64,000 bases of DNA from Pseudomonas sp. Irchel 3H7 (GCF_900187605.1 NZ_FYEA01000008.1:186001-250000); one strand, 5' to 3'. Counted from the stretch's first letter, positions 26,328 to 34,469 are shown. The notes: a model not told the origin generated them from the sequence alone. Numbers and translations: made by a program.

Positions 26328-26693
26328 TTGTCCAGACTCGCTGAATTTCGTGCAGCTGAAAAGGCCCTTCAGGAACAGCTCAAGCAGCTGGAATCGCTGA
26401 AGAACGATGCCGGGCTCAAGAAAGAAATCGAATTCGAAGAAAAGCTCCAGGGGCTGATGAAAACCTACGGCAAAGGCCTGAAAGACATCATCGCCATCCT
26501 CGATCCGAACCCGGCAAAATCCGGTCTGCAGACCTCTGCAGCGCCTAAAACCCGCCGCGCTCGCGTGGTCAAGGTTTATCACAACCCGCACACCGGTGAA
26601 CTGATTGAAACCAAGGGCGGCAACCACCGCGGCCTGAAAGCCTGGAAGGAACAATACGGTGCTGCCACCGTTGACTCCTGGTTGCGCGGTTAA
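26328..26693 (+). CDS. mvaU: MvaT/MvaU-family H-NS-like xenogeneic silencer (TTG start)
   Basis: A 121-residue nucleoid protein that silences AT-rich DNA. Residues about 1-60 are the coiled-coil oligomerisation region (SRLAEFRAAEKALQEQLKQL, KKEIEFEEKLQGLMKTYGK); about 80-121 is the AT-hook-like DNA-binding domain (VKVYHNPHTGE, ETKGGNHRGLKAWKEQYG). The AEKALQEQL and DAGLKKEIEF wording is closer to MvaU than to MvaT. The start is TTG at 26328 with GGAGT 8 bases upstream (26315-26319); an upstream in-frame codon would add an unconserved leader. It is a single gene with a strong terminator; the 235-base upstream gap probably holds its promoter. Confidence 0.93.
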   Translation: MSRLAEFRAAEKALQEQLKQLESLKNDAGLKKEIEFEEKLQGLMKTYGKGLKDIIAILDPNPAKSGLQTSAAPKTRRARVVKVYHNPHTGELIETKGGNHRGLKAWKEQYGAATVDSWLRG

Positions 26694-26704
26694 TCCCCTG
26701 CCAA

Positions 26705-26738
26705 CAAAAAAGCCCTGCATCATGCAGGGCTTTTTTAT
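26705..26738 (+). terminator. Intrinsic terminator of mvaU
   Basis: AAAAAAGCCCTGCAT and ATGCAGGGCTTTTTT form a near-perfect stem, with T tract, 12 bases after the stop codon. Confidence 0.93.
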
Positions 26739-26911
26739 TGACAATATCTAACAAATGAAATGAATTTCATCGAAGAAGTTTCGAGTTTTCTGTAACGTTG
26801 CTGAGCCAGACGCCAAACATTTTGCTGCGCGATGTTACGATCGTGACCCACGTTAAACTTTGTACTTAATCCCTTCGGGTATCTAACCTTCGGCGTGAAG
26901 AGTACAGCGGC

Positions 26912-27430
26912 TTAAAGTTTCAAGCTGTTTCTCGCCGCCACTATCTCGTCTGCGCTCGCCTTATAAACCTCAGCTTGCCCGGCGTAGGAAAGAACATAAG
27001 CCTTGTCCGCCTCTACCGCCGCTACCAGGGTTTGCGACAACACATGCCGACCGTTTTCGGTGATCGTGCAAGTGGTTTCCAGCGCCGACAAAGAACCCAG
27101 CGTCGCCGCATGCACTTTGTTGCAGACGCTTTGGTAGCCGCCCTGGAAGAAGTCTTTCTGTATCGACTTGCGCATTTCCAGCAGCACGCCCTGCAAATTG
27201 ACCTGGTGGCCCTTCTCAACCTGAGTCATGGTCAATTCCATCACCATCACCTGATTGCCATTGGCATCATTCTTCACCGCTCGCTGACGGGAAACCTGTG
27301 CCGTCACCGGAGGCAGCGCCTCGACTTCCCAGCCGGCCGGCCAGGTGATGCTCGGTTCGTCCGCCGACGCGCACACCGCCACCAGCGACAAAAAAGAAAA
27401 AACAAACAGGGATTTGAACAGTCGGATCAT
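26912..27430 (-). CDS. Secreted hypothetical protein (DUF4946-like)
   Basis: A 172-residue protein with a clear signal peptide (MIRLFKSLFVFSFLSLVAVCASA, cleaved before DEPSITW), so it is periplasmic or secreted. The mature part starts ITWPAGWEVEALP and has two cysteines (SVCNKV, ETTCTI) that could form a disulfide. It resembles a Pseudomonas-restricted family of about this length that I tentatively recall as DUF4946. ATG at 27430 is used; a GTG four codons earlier is also possible. It is divergent from gloA. Function unknown. Confidence 0.75.
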   Translation of the reverse strand: MIRLFKSLFVFSFLSLVAVCASADEPSITWPAGWEVEALPPVTAQVSRQRAVKNDANGNQVMVMELTMTQVEKGHQVNLQGVLLEMRKSIQKDFFQGGYQSVCNKVHAATLGSLSALETTCTITENGRHVLSQTLVAAVEADKAYVLSYAGQAEVYKASADEIVAARNSLKL

Positions 27431-27569
27431 TGCCGGGCGCACTCACAGATTGAGCGGTAAAGTCTGAGGCTCGCCCGCACGCAGGGCAAGCCTGCCCTTT
27501 CATTTGGCGATGCCGACAGGCATGCGTATCATTGCGCCCATTCACTCGCCCATAGTTATTGGAGGGCCC

Positions 27570-28091
27570 ATGAGCCTGCACGAACTCAACACTTTCCCCG
27601 GCGTCACTGCCACCCCAGACAGCGCAACCCGCAACTTCGTCTTCAACCACACCATGTTGCGCGTCAAAGACATCACCCAATCCCTGGACTTCTACACTCG
27701 CGTGCTGGGTTTCTCGCTGGTTGAGAAGCGCGACTTCCCGGAAGCCGAGTTCAGCCTGTACTTCCTCGCGCTGGTCGACAAGGCACAGATCCCGGCTGAC
27801 GCAGCGGCTCGCACCGAGTGGATGAAGTCGATTCCAGGCATTCTGGAACTGACTCACAACCACGGCACTGAGAACGACGCCGATTTCGCTTATCACAACG
27901 GCAATACCGACCCACGTGGTTTTGGCCATATCTGCATTTCGGTGCCGGATATTGTCTCGGCCTGTGCGCGTTTTGAAGAACTGGGCTGCGACTTCCAGAA
28001 GCGTCTGAGCGATGGCCGCATGAAAAGCCTGGCGTTCATCAAGGATCCGGATGGTTACTGGGTCGAGATTATTCAGCCTGCGCCGCTGTAA
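27570..28091 (+). CDS. gloA: Lactoylglutathione lyase (glyoxalase I)
   Basis: A 173-residue cytosolic metalloenzyme that isomerises the methylglyoxal-glutathione hemithioacetal to S-lactoylglutathione. Metal ligands are visible as H in FNHTMLRVKD, E in LELTHNHGTE, H in GFGHICISV and E in YWVEIIQP. The length and insert (DKAQIPADAAARTEWM) are of the longer eukaryote-like/GloA2 type. GGAGG 5 bases before ATG 27570 decides the start. It is a single gene followed by a 300-base repeat region. Confidence 0.95.
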   Translation: MSLHELNTFPGVTATPDSATRNFVFNHTMLRVKDITQSLDFYTRVLGFSLVEKRDFPEAEFSLYFLALVDKAQIPADAAARTEWMKSIPGILELTHNHGTENDADFAYHNGNTDPRGFGHICISVPDIVSACARFEELGCDFQKRLSDGRMKSLAFIKDPDGYWVEIIQPAPL

Positions 28092-28099
28092 AAGCAAAA

Positions 28100-28400
28100 G
28101 CCCCTCACCCTAGCCCTCTCCCTGGGGGAGAGGGAACTGATTGGGGGATATTGCAGAGTTACACCGACTTGAACGATTGGCGTTGAATCCATAATCGATT
28201 AGGTCTTACAAATCGACGCACCACTTCTCGGCCGGCTCCCTCTCCCACAGGGAGAGGGGCTGATTGGGGGATATTGCGCAGGTTCACCGACTTTAACGGC
28301 TGGCGCTGTATCCATAATCGACTGGCGCTTTCAGGTCGATGGAAAACGCCAGACACCTCGGTCGGCCCCCTCTCCTTCGGGAGAGGGCTGGGGTGAGGGG
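28100..28400. repeat. Composite intergenic repeat, family D, with two tandem units of about 125 bases
   Basis: This fills most of the 374-base gap between gloA and ahpF. It begins CCCCTCACCCTAGCCCTCTC and ends with the inverted GAGAGGGCTGGGGTGAGGGG. Inside, a unit starting CTGATTGGGGGATATTGC recurs at 28137 and 28260 and includes TCCATAATCGA at 28188 and 28310; each unit is bounded by CTCTCCC/GGGAGAGGG hairpins. No gene is seen in the gap. Confidence 0.78.
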
Positions 28401-28418
28401 CAGCTTTTCACGCGCAAT

Positions 28419-28448
28419 AAAAAACCCATGATCGCTCATGGGTTTTTT
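28419..28448 (-). terminator. Intrinsic terminator of ahpF (bidirectional)
   Basis: AAAAAACCCATGA and TCATGGGTTTTTT with loop TCGC, 18 bases beyond the ahpF stop. The symmetrical A and T runs allow it to serve gloA readthrough too. Confidence 0.92.
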
Positions 28449-28465
28449 CATTTCTGGCCCGGCAG

Positions 28466-30028
28466 TTACGCAGGAGCCGACGTGCGGATCAAATGATCAA
28501 AAGCGCTCAGCGAAGCCTTGGCGCCCTCGCCCACTGCAATCACGATCTGCTTGTACGGCACAGTGGTCACGTCACCCGCTGCAAAGATGCCTGGAATCGA
28601 CGTTTCACCGCGGTTATCGACAATGATCTCGCCACGCGGCGACAGCTCGATGGTGCCCTTCAGCCAGTCGGTGTTCGGCAACAAACCAATCTGCACGAAG
28701 ATCCCTTCCAGCTCGACAGTGCGCAGCTCGTCAGTGTTGCGATCCTTGTAGCGCAGACCGCTGACCTTCTCGCCATTGCCGGTGACTTCAGTGGTTTGCG
28801 CACTGGTGATCACGGTGACGTTCGGCAGGCTGTGCAGCTTGCGTTGCAATACGGCGTCAGCACGCAGTTGTACGTCGAACTCCAGCAGCGTTACGTGCGA
28901 CACGATCCCGGCCAGGTCGATGGCCGCTTCGACGCCGGAGTTACCGCCACCGATCACTGCCACGCGCTTGCCCTTGAACAATGGGCCGTCGCAGTGCGGG
29001 CAGTACGCCACGCCTTTGTTGCGATACTCCTGCTCGCCCGGCACGTTCATTTCACGCCAGCGCGCACCGGTCGCCAGAATCACACTCTTGGCTTTGAGGG
29101 TTGCGCCGCTGGCGAAGCGGACTTCATGCAGCTCGCCGTTTTTGCCCGGGATCAGCTTGTCGGCGCGTTGCAGGTTCATGATGTCGACGTCGTACTGCTT
29201 GACGTGTTCTTCGAGTGCTGTGGCCAGTTTCGGCCCTTCGGTTTCCTGTACGGAAATGAAATTCTCGATGGCCATGGTGTCGAGCACCTGACCGCCGAAA
29301 CGCTCAGCCGCAACGCCGGTGCGGATGCCTTTACGTGCAGCGTAAATCGCTGCCGAAGCACCGGCCGGGCCACCGCCGACAACCAACACGTCGAAGGCCT
29401 CTTTAGCGCTGATCTTCTCGGCCTGACGCTCGATGGCGCCGGTGTCCAGTTTGGCGAGAATCTCTTCCAGGCCCATGCGGCCCTGGCCGAAGTTTTCACC
29501 GTTCAAGTAGATGCTAGGTACAGCCATGATCTTGCGATCGTTGACTTCGTCCTGGAACAACGCGCCGTCGATGGCGACGTGGCGGATGTTCGGATTGAGC
29601 ACGGCCATCAGGTTCAGCGCTTGAACGACGTCCGGGCAGTTCTGGCAGGACAGCGAGAAGTAAGTCTCGAAGCTGAACTGGCCTTTGAGCGAGCGGATCT
29701 GCTCGATCACTTCAACACTGGCTTTCGATGGGTGGCCGCCGACTTGCAGCAAGGCCAGCACCAGCGAAGTGAACTCGTGGCCCATCGGGATGCCGGCGAA
29801 ACGCAGACTGATGTCAGCGCCCGGGCGGTTGATCGAGAACGATGGCTTGCGTGCATCGGCACCGCTGTCGATCAAGGTAATTTGGCTCGAAAGACTGGCA
29901 ACGTCTTTCAGCAGTTCCAGCATTTCACGGGATTTCGCACCGTCGTCGAGGGAGGCAACGATCTCGATCGGCTGGGTGACCCGTTCCAGGTACGATTTCA
30001 ACTGGGCTTTAAGATTGGCGTCCAACAT
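28466..30028 (-). CDS. ahpF: Alkyl hydroperoxide reductase subunit F
   Basis: A 520-residue flavoprotein that passes electrons from NADH to AhpC. The N-terminal double thioredoxin-like domain (about 1-200) holds the CxxC in SLSCQNCPDVV near 130; the FAD domain begins VGGGPAGASAAIYAARKG near 220; the thioredoxin-reductase-type CxxC is in AYCPHCDGPL near 345; the NAD motif is VIGGGNSGVEAA. Length is normal. It lies 124 bases downstream of ahpC on the same strand, with an intrinsic terminator between, so it is probably expressed by partial readthrough or from its own promoter. Confidence 0.97.
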   Translation of the reverse strand: MLDANLKAQLKSYLERVTQPIEIVASLDDGAKSREMLELLKDVASLSSQITLIDSGADARKPSFSINRPGADISLRFAGIPMGHEFTSLVLALLQVGGHPSKASVEVIEQIRSLKGQFSFETYFSLSCQNCPDVVQALNLMAVLNPNIRHVAIDGALFQDEVNDRKIMAVPSIYLNGENFGQGRMGLEEILAKLDTGAIERQAEKISAKEAFDVLVVGGGPAGASAAIYAARKGIRTGVAAERFGGQVLDTMAIENFISVQETEGPKLATALEEHVKQYDVDIMNLQRADKLIPGKNGELHEVRFASGATLKAKSVILATGARWREMNVPGEQEYRNKGVAYCPHCDGPLFKGKRVAVIGGGNSGVEAAIDLAGIVSHVTLLEFDVQLRADAVLQRKLHSLPNVTVITSAQTTEVTGNGEKVSGLRYKDRNTDELRTVELEGIFVQIGLLPNTDWLKGTIELSPRGEIIVDNRGETSIPGIFAAGDVTTVPYKQIVIAVGEGAKASLSAFDHLIRTSAPA

Positions 30029-30054
30029 ACGGGCGATTTCCTTTATTTGAGGCG

Positions 30055-30091
30055 AAAAAAAGCCCGAGCGAATCTCGCCCGGGCATTTTTA
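30055..30091 (-). terminator. Terminator/attenuator between ahpC and ahpF
   Basis: GCCCGAGCG and CGCCCGGGC stem with loop AATCT; on the minus strand it is followed by a U run (AAAAAAA at 30055-30061). It sits after ahpC and before ahpF, so it should lower ahpF relative to ahpC. Confidence 0.88.
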
Positions 30092-30152
30092 TGGGGCGGT
30101 GCAGCTAACTTAAGTAGGTGCGGAGATCCGCCCCGAGTTGCGTGTCACAGAC

Positions 30153-30716
30153 TTAGATCTTGCCGACCAGGTCCAGGGACGGTGCCAGAGTGGCCTCGCC
30201 TTCTTTCCACTTGGCTGGGCAAACTTCGCCTGGGTGAGCAGCAACGTACTGAGCGGCCTTGATCTTGCGCAGCAGCTCGGAAGCGTCACGGCCAACGCCG
30301 CCATCGTTCAGTTCAACGATTTTGATCTGGCCTTCAGGGTTGATCACGAAAGTGCCACGGTCAGCCAGACCAACTTCTTCGATCAGCACGTCGAAGTTGC
30401 GGGAGATGGCGTGGGTCGGGTCGCCGATCATGGTGTATTCGATTTTGCCGATGGCTGGCGAAGTGTTGTGCCAGGCAGCGTGAGCAAAGTGGGTGTCGGT
30501 GGAAACGCTGTAGATCTCTACGCCGAGTTTCTGGAAGGCAGCGTAGTTGTCAGCCAGGTCTTCCAGCTCGGTTGGGCAAACGAAGGTGAAGTCGGCTGGG
30601 TAGAAGAACACGACCGACCACTTGCCTTTCAGGTCAGCGTCCGAGACTTGAACGAAGTCGCCGTTTTTGAATGCGGTAGCTTTGAACGGTTTTACTTGGC
30701 TGTTGATGATAGGCAT
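30153..30716 (-). CDS. ahpC: Alkyl hydroperoxide reductase subunit C (typical 2-Cys peroxiredoxin)
   Basis: A 187-residue cytosolic peroxidase. The peroxidatic Cys47 is in DFTFVCPTE and the resolving cysteine in GEVCPAKW near 166. The active-site threonine and arginine context (PADFT, DRGTFVI) is intact. ATG at 30716 follows CGGAGAGTCATC. It is the first gene of ahpC-ahpF. No clear four-part OxyR site was found in the 137-base upstream gap, although OxyR control is usual for this gene. Confidence 0.97.
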   Translation of the reverse strand: MPIINSQVKPFKATAFKNGDFVQVSDADLKGKWSVVFFYPADFTFVCPTELEDLADNYAAFQKLGVEIYSVSTDTHFAHAAWHNTSPAIGKIEYTMIGDPTHAISRNFDVLIEEVGLADRGTFVINPEGQIKIVELNDGGVGRDASELLRKIKAAQYVAAHPGEVCPAKWKEGEATLAPSLDLVGKI

Positions 30717-30853
30717 TGATGACTCTCCGTCAGGGGTTATGAAGTTGATGGGTGAATCCTACCCACTCACTCGACGGATGGCTCATTGGCAAACCTGATG
30801 CTGCTGATTTGTTTTCGCTATTAGCTGACTGTATTAATAGAAGAAAACGATCT

Positions 30854-31792
30854 CTACGACGAAGCCGGTTTATCCGTAATCCGAGCCATTCCCTGGAATG
30901 GGCTGGCTTCAACATAGCGCATCGCGGACTTCATATCCTTCCAGCCGACGTAGCTCATCAACGACTTCAGATCCCAGCCACTTTGGTGTGCCCATGTGGC
31001 AAAGCCTCGGCGCAGCGAGTGGCTGGTGTAGTTTTCGGCGGCAATGCCCGCACGCTGCAACGCCTGGCGCAGCAGAGGGATGATGCTGTTGGCGTGCAAG
31101 CCCTCCTCGTTCAGATTGCCCCAGCGGTCGATGCTACGAAAAACCGGGCCACGCACCAGCGCCGCCTCAGTGATCCAATCGATGTAGGCCTGCACCGGAC
31201 ACAACTTGAGCAGCGCCGGCGCTTGATAGGTCTGGCCGAGGTTTTCCCGATCACCCTTGCTGCGTGGCAAATACAAGGTAATGCCTTTGCCGGCGTGCGC
31301 CTGTACATGCTCGATTTGCAAGCGACACAACTCATCGCTGCGGAAGCCGCGCCAGAATCCCAGCAGGATCAAGGCGCGATCACGGTAAGCCTTGAGCAGT
31401 AACGGGCGATCCTGTTGCTCTTTCGCGGTTTGCACCTCCTGCTCAAGCCAATCGATGACGCGCTGCAGATCCTGCAACTGCAACGGCTCGGCCTGTTTCT
31501 CCTGCGCCGGGTGCAGAGCACGAATGCCTTTGAAGACCTTGCGCACCACTGGCGCCTTGGTCGGATCGGCAAACCCTTGACTGTTGTGCCACTGCGCCAG
31601 CGCCGACAGACGCAGTTTCAGCGTATTGATCGACAGCTCTTCGGCGTGCGCTACCAGATACCGCGCGACGCTGTCGGCCGTGGCCGGCAAGAACCCGCCC
31701 CACTTCACTTCGAAATGCTCGATGGCCGCGCGGTAGCTACGGCGGGTGTTGTCGCGGGTGGCCGCTTGCAGATAGCGATCCAGATCGCTCAT
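30854..31792 (-). CDS. Tyrosine recombinase, TnpS-like (chromosomal, divergent from a TnpT/KfrA-like gene)
   Basis: A 312-residue site-specific recombinase. The SAM-like core-binding domain is at about 1-95 (RYLQAATRDNTRRSYRAAIEHF), the catalytic domain at about 105-305 with R151 in GFWRGFRSDEL, H258xxR261 in SHSLRRGFATW, H269 and the nucleophile Y293 in MRYVEA. All catalytic residues are present, so it is probably active. The frame stays open upstream through the intergenic region, but MSDLDRYLQ at 31792 gives the usual size. The divergent partner is a KfrA-like coiled-coil protein. This arrangement and these sizes resemble tnpS/tnpT of Tn4651-type Tn3 transposons, where the pair resolves cointegrates at the site between the genes. 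No transposase, phage gene or attachment site is seen here. Confidence 0.85.
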   Translation of the reverse strand: MSDLDRYLQAATRDNTRRSYRAAIEHFEVKWGGFLPATADSVARYLVAHAEELSINTLKLRLSALAQWHNSQGFADPTKAPVVRKVFKGIRALHPAQEKQAEPLQLQDLQRVIDWLEQEVQTAKEQQDRPLLLKAYRDRALILLGFWRGFRSDELCRLQIEHVQAHAGKGITLYLPRSKGDRENLGQTYQAPALLKLCPVQAYIDWITEAALVRGPVFRSIDRWGNLNEEGLHANSIIPLLRQALQRAGIAAENYTSHSLRRGFATWAHQSGWDLKSLMSYVGWKDMKSAMRYVEASPFQGMARITDKPASS

Positions 31793-31852
31793 GGGCTGTT
31801 TTCTCGCTGGCGTACTGATATGGGGATGCAGATGCGCATTTTGCCGCCTGAC

Positions 31853-31868
31853 ACTGGGTAATACCAGT
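31853..31868. other. Candidate recombination core: ACTGG-N6-CCAGT
   Basis: ACTGGGTAATACCAGT in the 177-base region between the recombinase and its divergent partner: 5-base inverted arms around a 6-base spacer, the geometry of a tyrosine recombinase core site. Assignment rests on position and symmetry only. Confidence 0.4.
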
Positions 31869-31913
31869 ATATCCCGCGTCTTGATTATCAAAGTTTTATG
31901 TTTATTTTTGAGA

Positions 31914-31951
31914 TGGTACACTGCGTACTTAAGTGGCATGTACCACAGTAC
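31914..31951. promoter_or_regulatory. Cluster of four GTAC half-sites in the recombinase/coiled-coil intergenic region
   Basis: GTAC occurs at 31916, 31925, 31940 and 31948, nearly symmetric about 31934; the outer flanks form TGGTACA (31914-31920) and TGTACCA (31939-31945). It ends 19 bases before the coiled-coil gene. KfrA-type proteins repress their own promoters at such repeats, so this is a likely binding site for that protein. Confidence 0.5.
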
Positions 31952-31969
31952 GTAACCGTAGGAGTTCAC

Positions 31970-32986
31970 ATGGCCCGTGGCGGCATTACCAAAGCACTGG
32001 TGCAAATCGCGCGCACAGCGATCCTCGCCCGTGGCGAACACCCGAGCATCGATGCAGTACGCATCGAAATGGGCAACACCGGCTCGAAAACCACGATCCA
32101 TCGTTATTTGAAAGAGCTGGATGACGGTGCGCAGCCGGTTGAAGCCTCGGCGGAGCCCATCGATGACGAGTTGACCGCCCTCGTCTCTCGTCTCGCCCAG
32201 CGCCTCAAAGAACAGGCGCAAGAGCCCATCGAGCAGGCCCGTGAGCAGTTCGAGGAACAGCGCGAAGCACTGGAGTCGGAGCTGAAACAAACGCGCCAGG
32301 CGCTGGAAAAGCTCGAACACGACCACGACATTCAAGGCGCCGCACTGGAGCGCGAATCCGAAGCGCTGAACAACACGCGGTCAATGCTGCAAACCGAGCA
32401 AACCCGCAATGCCGGGCTGAATCAGGCATTGGCGGATTTTGAATTGCGCTTGCAGGACAAGGACGAGCAGATCCGCTCGCTGGAAGAAAAACACCTGCAT
32501 GCCCGTGACGCGCTGGAGCACTACCGCAACGCCAGCAAAGAGCAGCGCGAGCAGGAACAGAGCCGCCACGAAGCGCAGGTGCAGCAGATTCAGGCCGAGC
32601 TGCGTCAGGCGCAGCAAAGTGCATTGGTCCGCCAGGACGAGATCACCCAACTGCACCGCGACAACGAACGCCTGCTCACGGAAAACCGTGGCACCCAGCG
32701 CGAACTGAGTTTGTTGCAGGATCAGCTCAAGCAGAGCAATCAGCGTCAGGATCAACTGCTCGAACAAGCGACGCGCGTCGACAGTGAGCGCACCCTCCTC
32801 CAGGAACGCTTGCGCGTAGCCACCCTGGAAAGCCAGACACTCAAACAGAGCGTCGAGGAGCAGACGCTGCTCAACCAGTCACTGGAAAAGGAATTGAACA
32901 AGGCCCAGGCAAGCCTGGAAGAAATCCAGCGTCTGGCGCCCACCGTTGCGGCAGCGCCAGACTCAGCCAAACCGAAAGACGCTTAA
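31970..32986 (+). CDS. KfrA N-terminal-domain coiled-coil DNA-binding protein, TnpT-like
   Basis: A 338-residue protein. Residues about 1-75 match the KfrA-type DNA-binding region (MARGGITKALVQIARTAILA, GNTGSKTTIHRYLKEL). Residues about 85-325 are an almost unbroken Glu/Gln/Leu/Arg-rich coiled coil, and the last 15 are Ala/Pro-rich. ATG at 31970 has GGAG 6 bases upstream. KfrA of plasmid RK2 is a filament-forming autorepressor; TnpT of Tn4651 has a related build and stimulates TnpS-mediated resolution. Its divergent position with a tyrosine recombinase favours the second comparison. The 3' end overlaps the convergent gor gene by 4 bases. Confidence 0.83.
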   Translation: MARGGITKALVQIARTAILARGEHPSIDAVRIEMGNTGSKTTIHRYLKELDDGAQPVEASAEPIDDELTALVSRLAQRLKEQAQEPIEQAREQFEEQREALESELKQTRQALEKLEHDHDIQGAALERESEALNNTRSMLQTEQTRNAGLNQALADFELRLQDKDEQIRSLEEKHLHARDALEHYRNASKEQREQEQSRHEAQVQQIQAELRQAQQSALVRQDEITQLHRDNERLLTENRGTQRELSLLQDQLKQSNQRQDQLLEQATRVDSERTLLQERLRVATLESQTLKQSVEEQTLLNQSLEKELNKAQASLEEIQRLAPTVAAAPDSAKPKDA

Positions 32987-34341
32987 GCGCCGACCGGTGT
33001 ACGCATGGTGACGAACTCTTCGGCGGCCGTCGGGTGTACCCCGATCGTGTCGTCGAAGTCACGCTTGGTTGCGCCAGCCTTCAACGCTATCGCCAAACCC
33101 TGAACGATCTCGCCAGCGTCCGGGCCGACCATGTGGCAGCCGAGGACTTTGTCGGTCTCGCCGTCGACCACCAGCTTCATCAGCGTCTTCTCCTGGCACT
33201 CGGTCAGGGTCAGCTTCATCGGTCGGAAACGGCTCTCGAAGATCACCACATCATGACCCGCGTCGCGCGCTTCTTCCTCGGTCAAACCGACCGTGCCGAT
33301 GTTCGGCAGGCTGAACACCGCCGTCGGGATCATCTTGTAATCCACCGGACGGTATTGCTCAGGTTTGAACAGACGACGCGCCACGGCCATGCCTTCAGCC
33401 AATGCCACTGGCGTCAGTTGCACACGACCAATGACATCGCCCAGCGCCAGAATCGATGGCTCGCTGGTCTGATACTGCTCATCGACTTTGATGAAGCCTT
33501 TGTCATTGAGCTGCACATCGGTGTTTTCCAGGCCCAGATTGTCCAGCATCGGACGCCGGCCAGTGGCGTAGAACACGCAATCCGCTTCCAGCACACGACC
33601 ATCCTTGAGGGTCGCTTTCAAGCTGCCATCGGCCTGCTTGTCGATACGCGCGATGTCAGCATTGAACTGCAGATCCAGACCACGTTTGGTCAACTCTTCC
33701 TGCAAATGCTTGCGCACCGAACCATCGAAGCCGCGCAGGAACAGATCACCGCGATACAGCAGCGTGGTATTTGCACCGAGGCCGTGGAAAATCCCGGCGA
33801 ATTCGACCGCGATATAACCGCCGCCCACCACCAGCACACGCTTTGGCAGCTCTTTGAGGAAGAACGCTTCATTGGAACCAATTGCGTGTTCGCGCCCCGG
33901 AATTTCCGGAATCTGCGGCCAGCCACCGGTGGCAATCAGGATGTTTTTCGCGGTGTAGCGCTCACCATTCACTTCAACCTCATGCGGGCCAACGATCTTC
34001 GCGTGCGCTTCATGCAGGGTCACGCCGCTGTTGACCAGCAGGTTGCGATAGATGCCGTTGAGGCGATTGATCTCGCGATCCTTGTTGGCGATCAGCGTCG
34101 CCCAATCGAAATTCGCCTCACCCAGGCTCCAGCCGAAACCGGACGCCTGCTCAAAGTCTTCGGCGAAATGCGCGCCGTACACCAGCAGCTTTTTCGGCAC
34201 ACAGCCGACATTGACGCAGGTCCCGCCCAGATAACGGCTCTCCGCCACCGCCACTTTCGCACCGAAACCGGCCGCAAAACGCGCAGCGCGCACACCGCCG
34301 GAACCGGCACCAATCACATAAAGGTCAAAATCGTAGGCCAT
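32983..34341 (-). CDS. gorA: Glutathione-disulfide reductase
   Basis: A 452-residue FAD/NADPH oxidoreductase that regenerates reduced glutathione. The FAD motif GAGSGGVRAARFAA is at about 10-23, the redox pair in GGTCVNVGCVPKK at about 39-51, the NADPH domain VVGGGYIAVEFAGIF near 170, and the C-terminal active-site HPTAAEEFV includes the His-Glu pair. Length is normal. A strong ribosome site GGAGATAGAA precedes the start. Its 3' end overlaps the tnpT-like gene by 4 bases in convergent orientation. Confidence 0.95.
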   Translation of the reverse strand: MAYDFDLYVIGAGSGGVRAARFAAGFGAKVAVAESRYLGGTCVNVGCVPKKLLVYGAHFAEDFEQASGFGWSLGEANFDWATLIANKDREINRLNGIYRNLLVNSGVTLHEAHAKIVGPHEVEVNGERYTAKNILIATGGWPQIPEIPGREHAIGSNEAFFLKELPKRVLVVGGGYIAVEFAGIFHGLGANTTLLYRGDLFLRGFDGSVRKHLQEELTKRGLDLQFNADIARIDKQADGSLKATLKDGRVLEADCVFYATGRRPMLDNLGLENTDVQLNDKGFIKVDEQYQTSEPSILALGDVIGRVQLTPVALAEGMAVARRLFKPEQYRPVDYKMIPTAVFSLPNIGTVGLTEEEARDAGHDVVIFESRFRPMKLTLTECQEKTLMKLVVDGETDKVLGCHMVGPDAGEIVQGLAIALKAGATKRDFDDTIGVHPTAAEEFVTMRTPVGA

Positions 34342-34422
34342 TTCTATCTCCTCGGCAGGGGATCAGCATACCTGCAGACGCCCATTGGGCAAGCACTGCC
34401 AGTCATATGGGGGCGCAAAATG

Positions 34423-34448
34423 AAAAAACCCGCCGAAGCGGGTTTTTC
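34423..34448 (-). terminator. Intrinsic terminator of galU (bidirectional)
   Basis: AAAAAACCCGC and GCGGGTTTTT with tetraloop CGAA, 22 bases beyond the galU stop. Confidence 0.92.
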
Positions 34449-34469
34449 TTACAGACCAATCAAGCGCTC

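Noticed and set aside
28100..28400. Possible CRISPR array
   Set aside because: There are only two long units with imperfect identity, no regular spacers and no cas genes; it is a hairpin-ended intergenic repeat.
28493..30262. A 589-codon open frame on the plus strand
   Set aside because: It is antisense to ahpF and runs into ahpC. Its product is His/Val/Asp-rich with no motif, the usual mirror of GC-rich coding DNA.
30717..30853. OxyR binding site before ahpC
   Set aside because: CTAT and ATAG tetramers are present but with a 15-base gap instead of the 7-base spacing of the four-part OxyR motif.
31793..32335. N-terminal extension of the tyrosine recombinase by 181 codons
   Set aside because: The extension is antisense to the KfrA-like gene and crosses the regulatory dyads; the domain begins at MSDLDRY.
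30854..32986. Prophage or integrative element marked by the integrase
   Set aside because: No phage or conjugation genes, direct repeats or tRNA lie nearby; both flanks (ahpC, gor-galU) are ordinary core genes.
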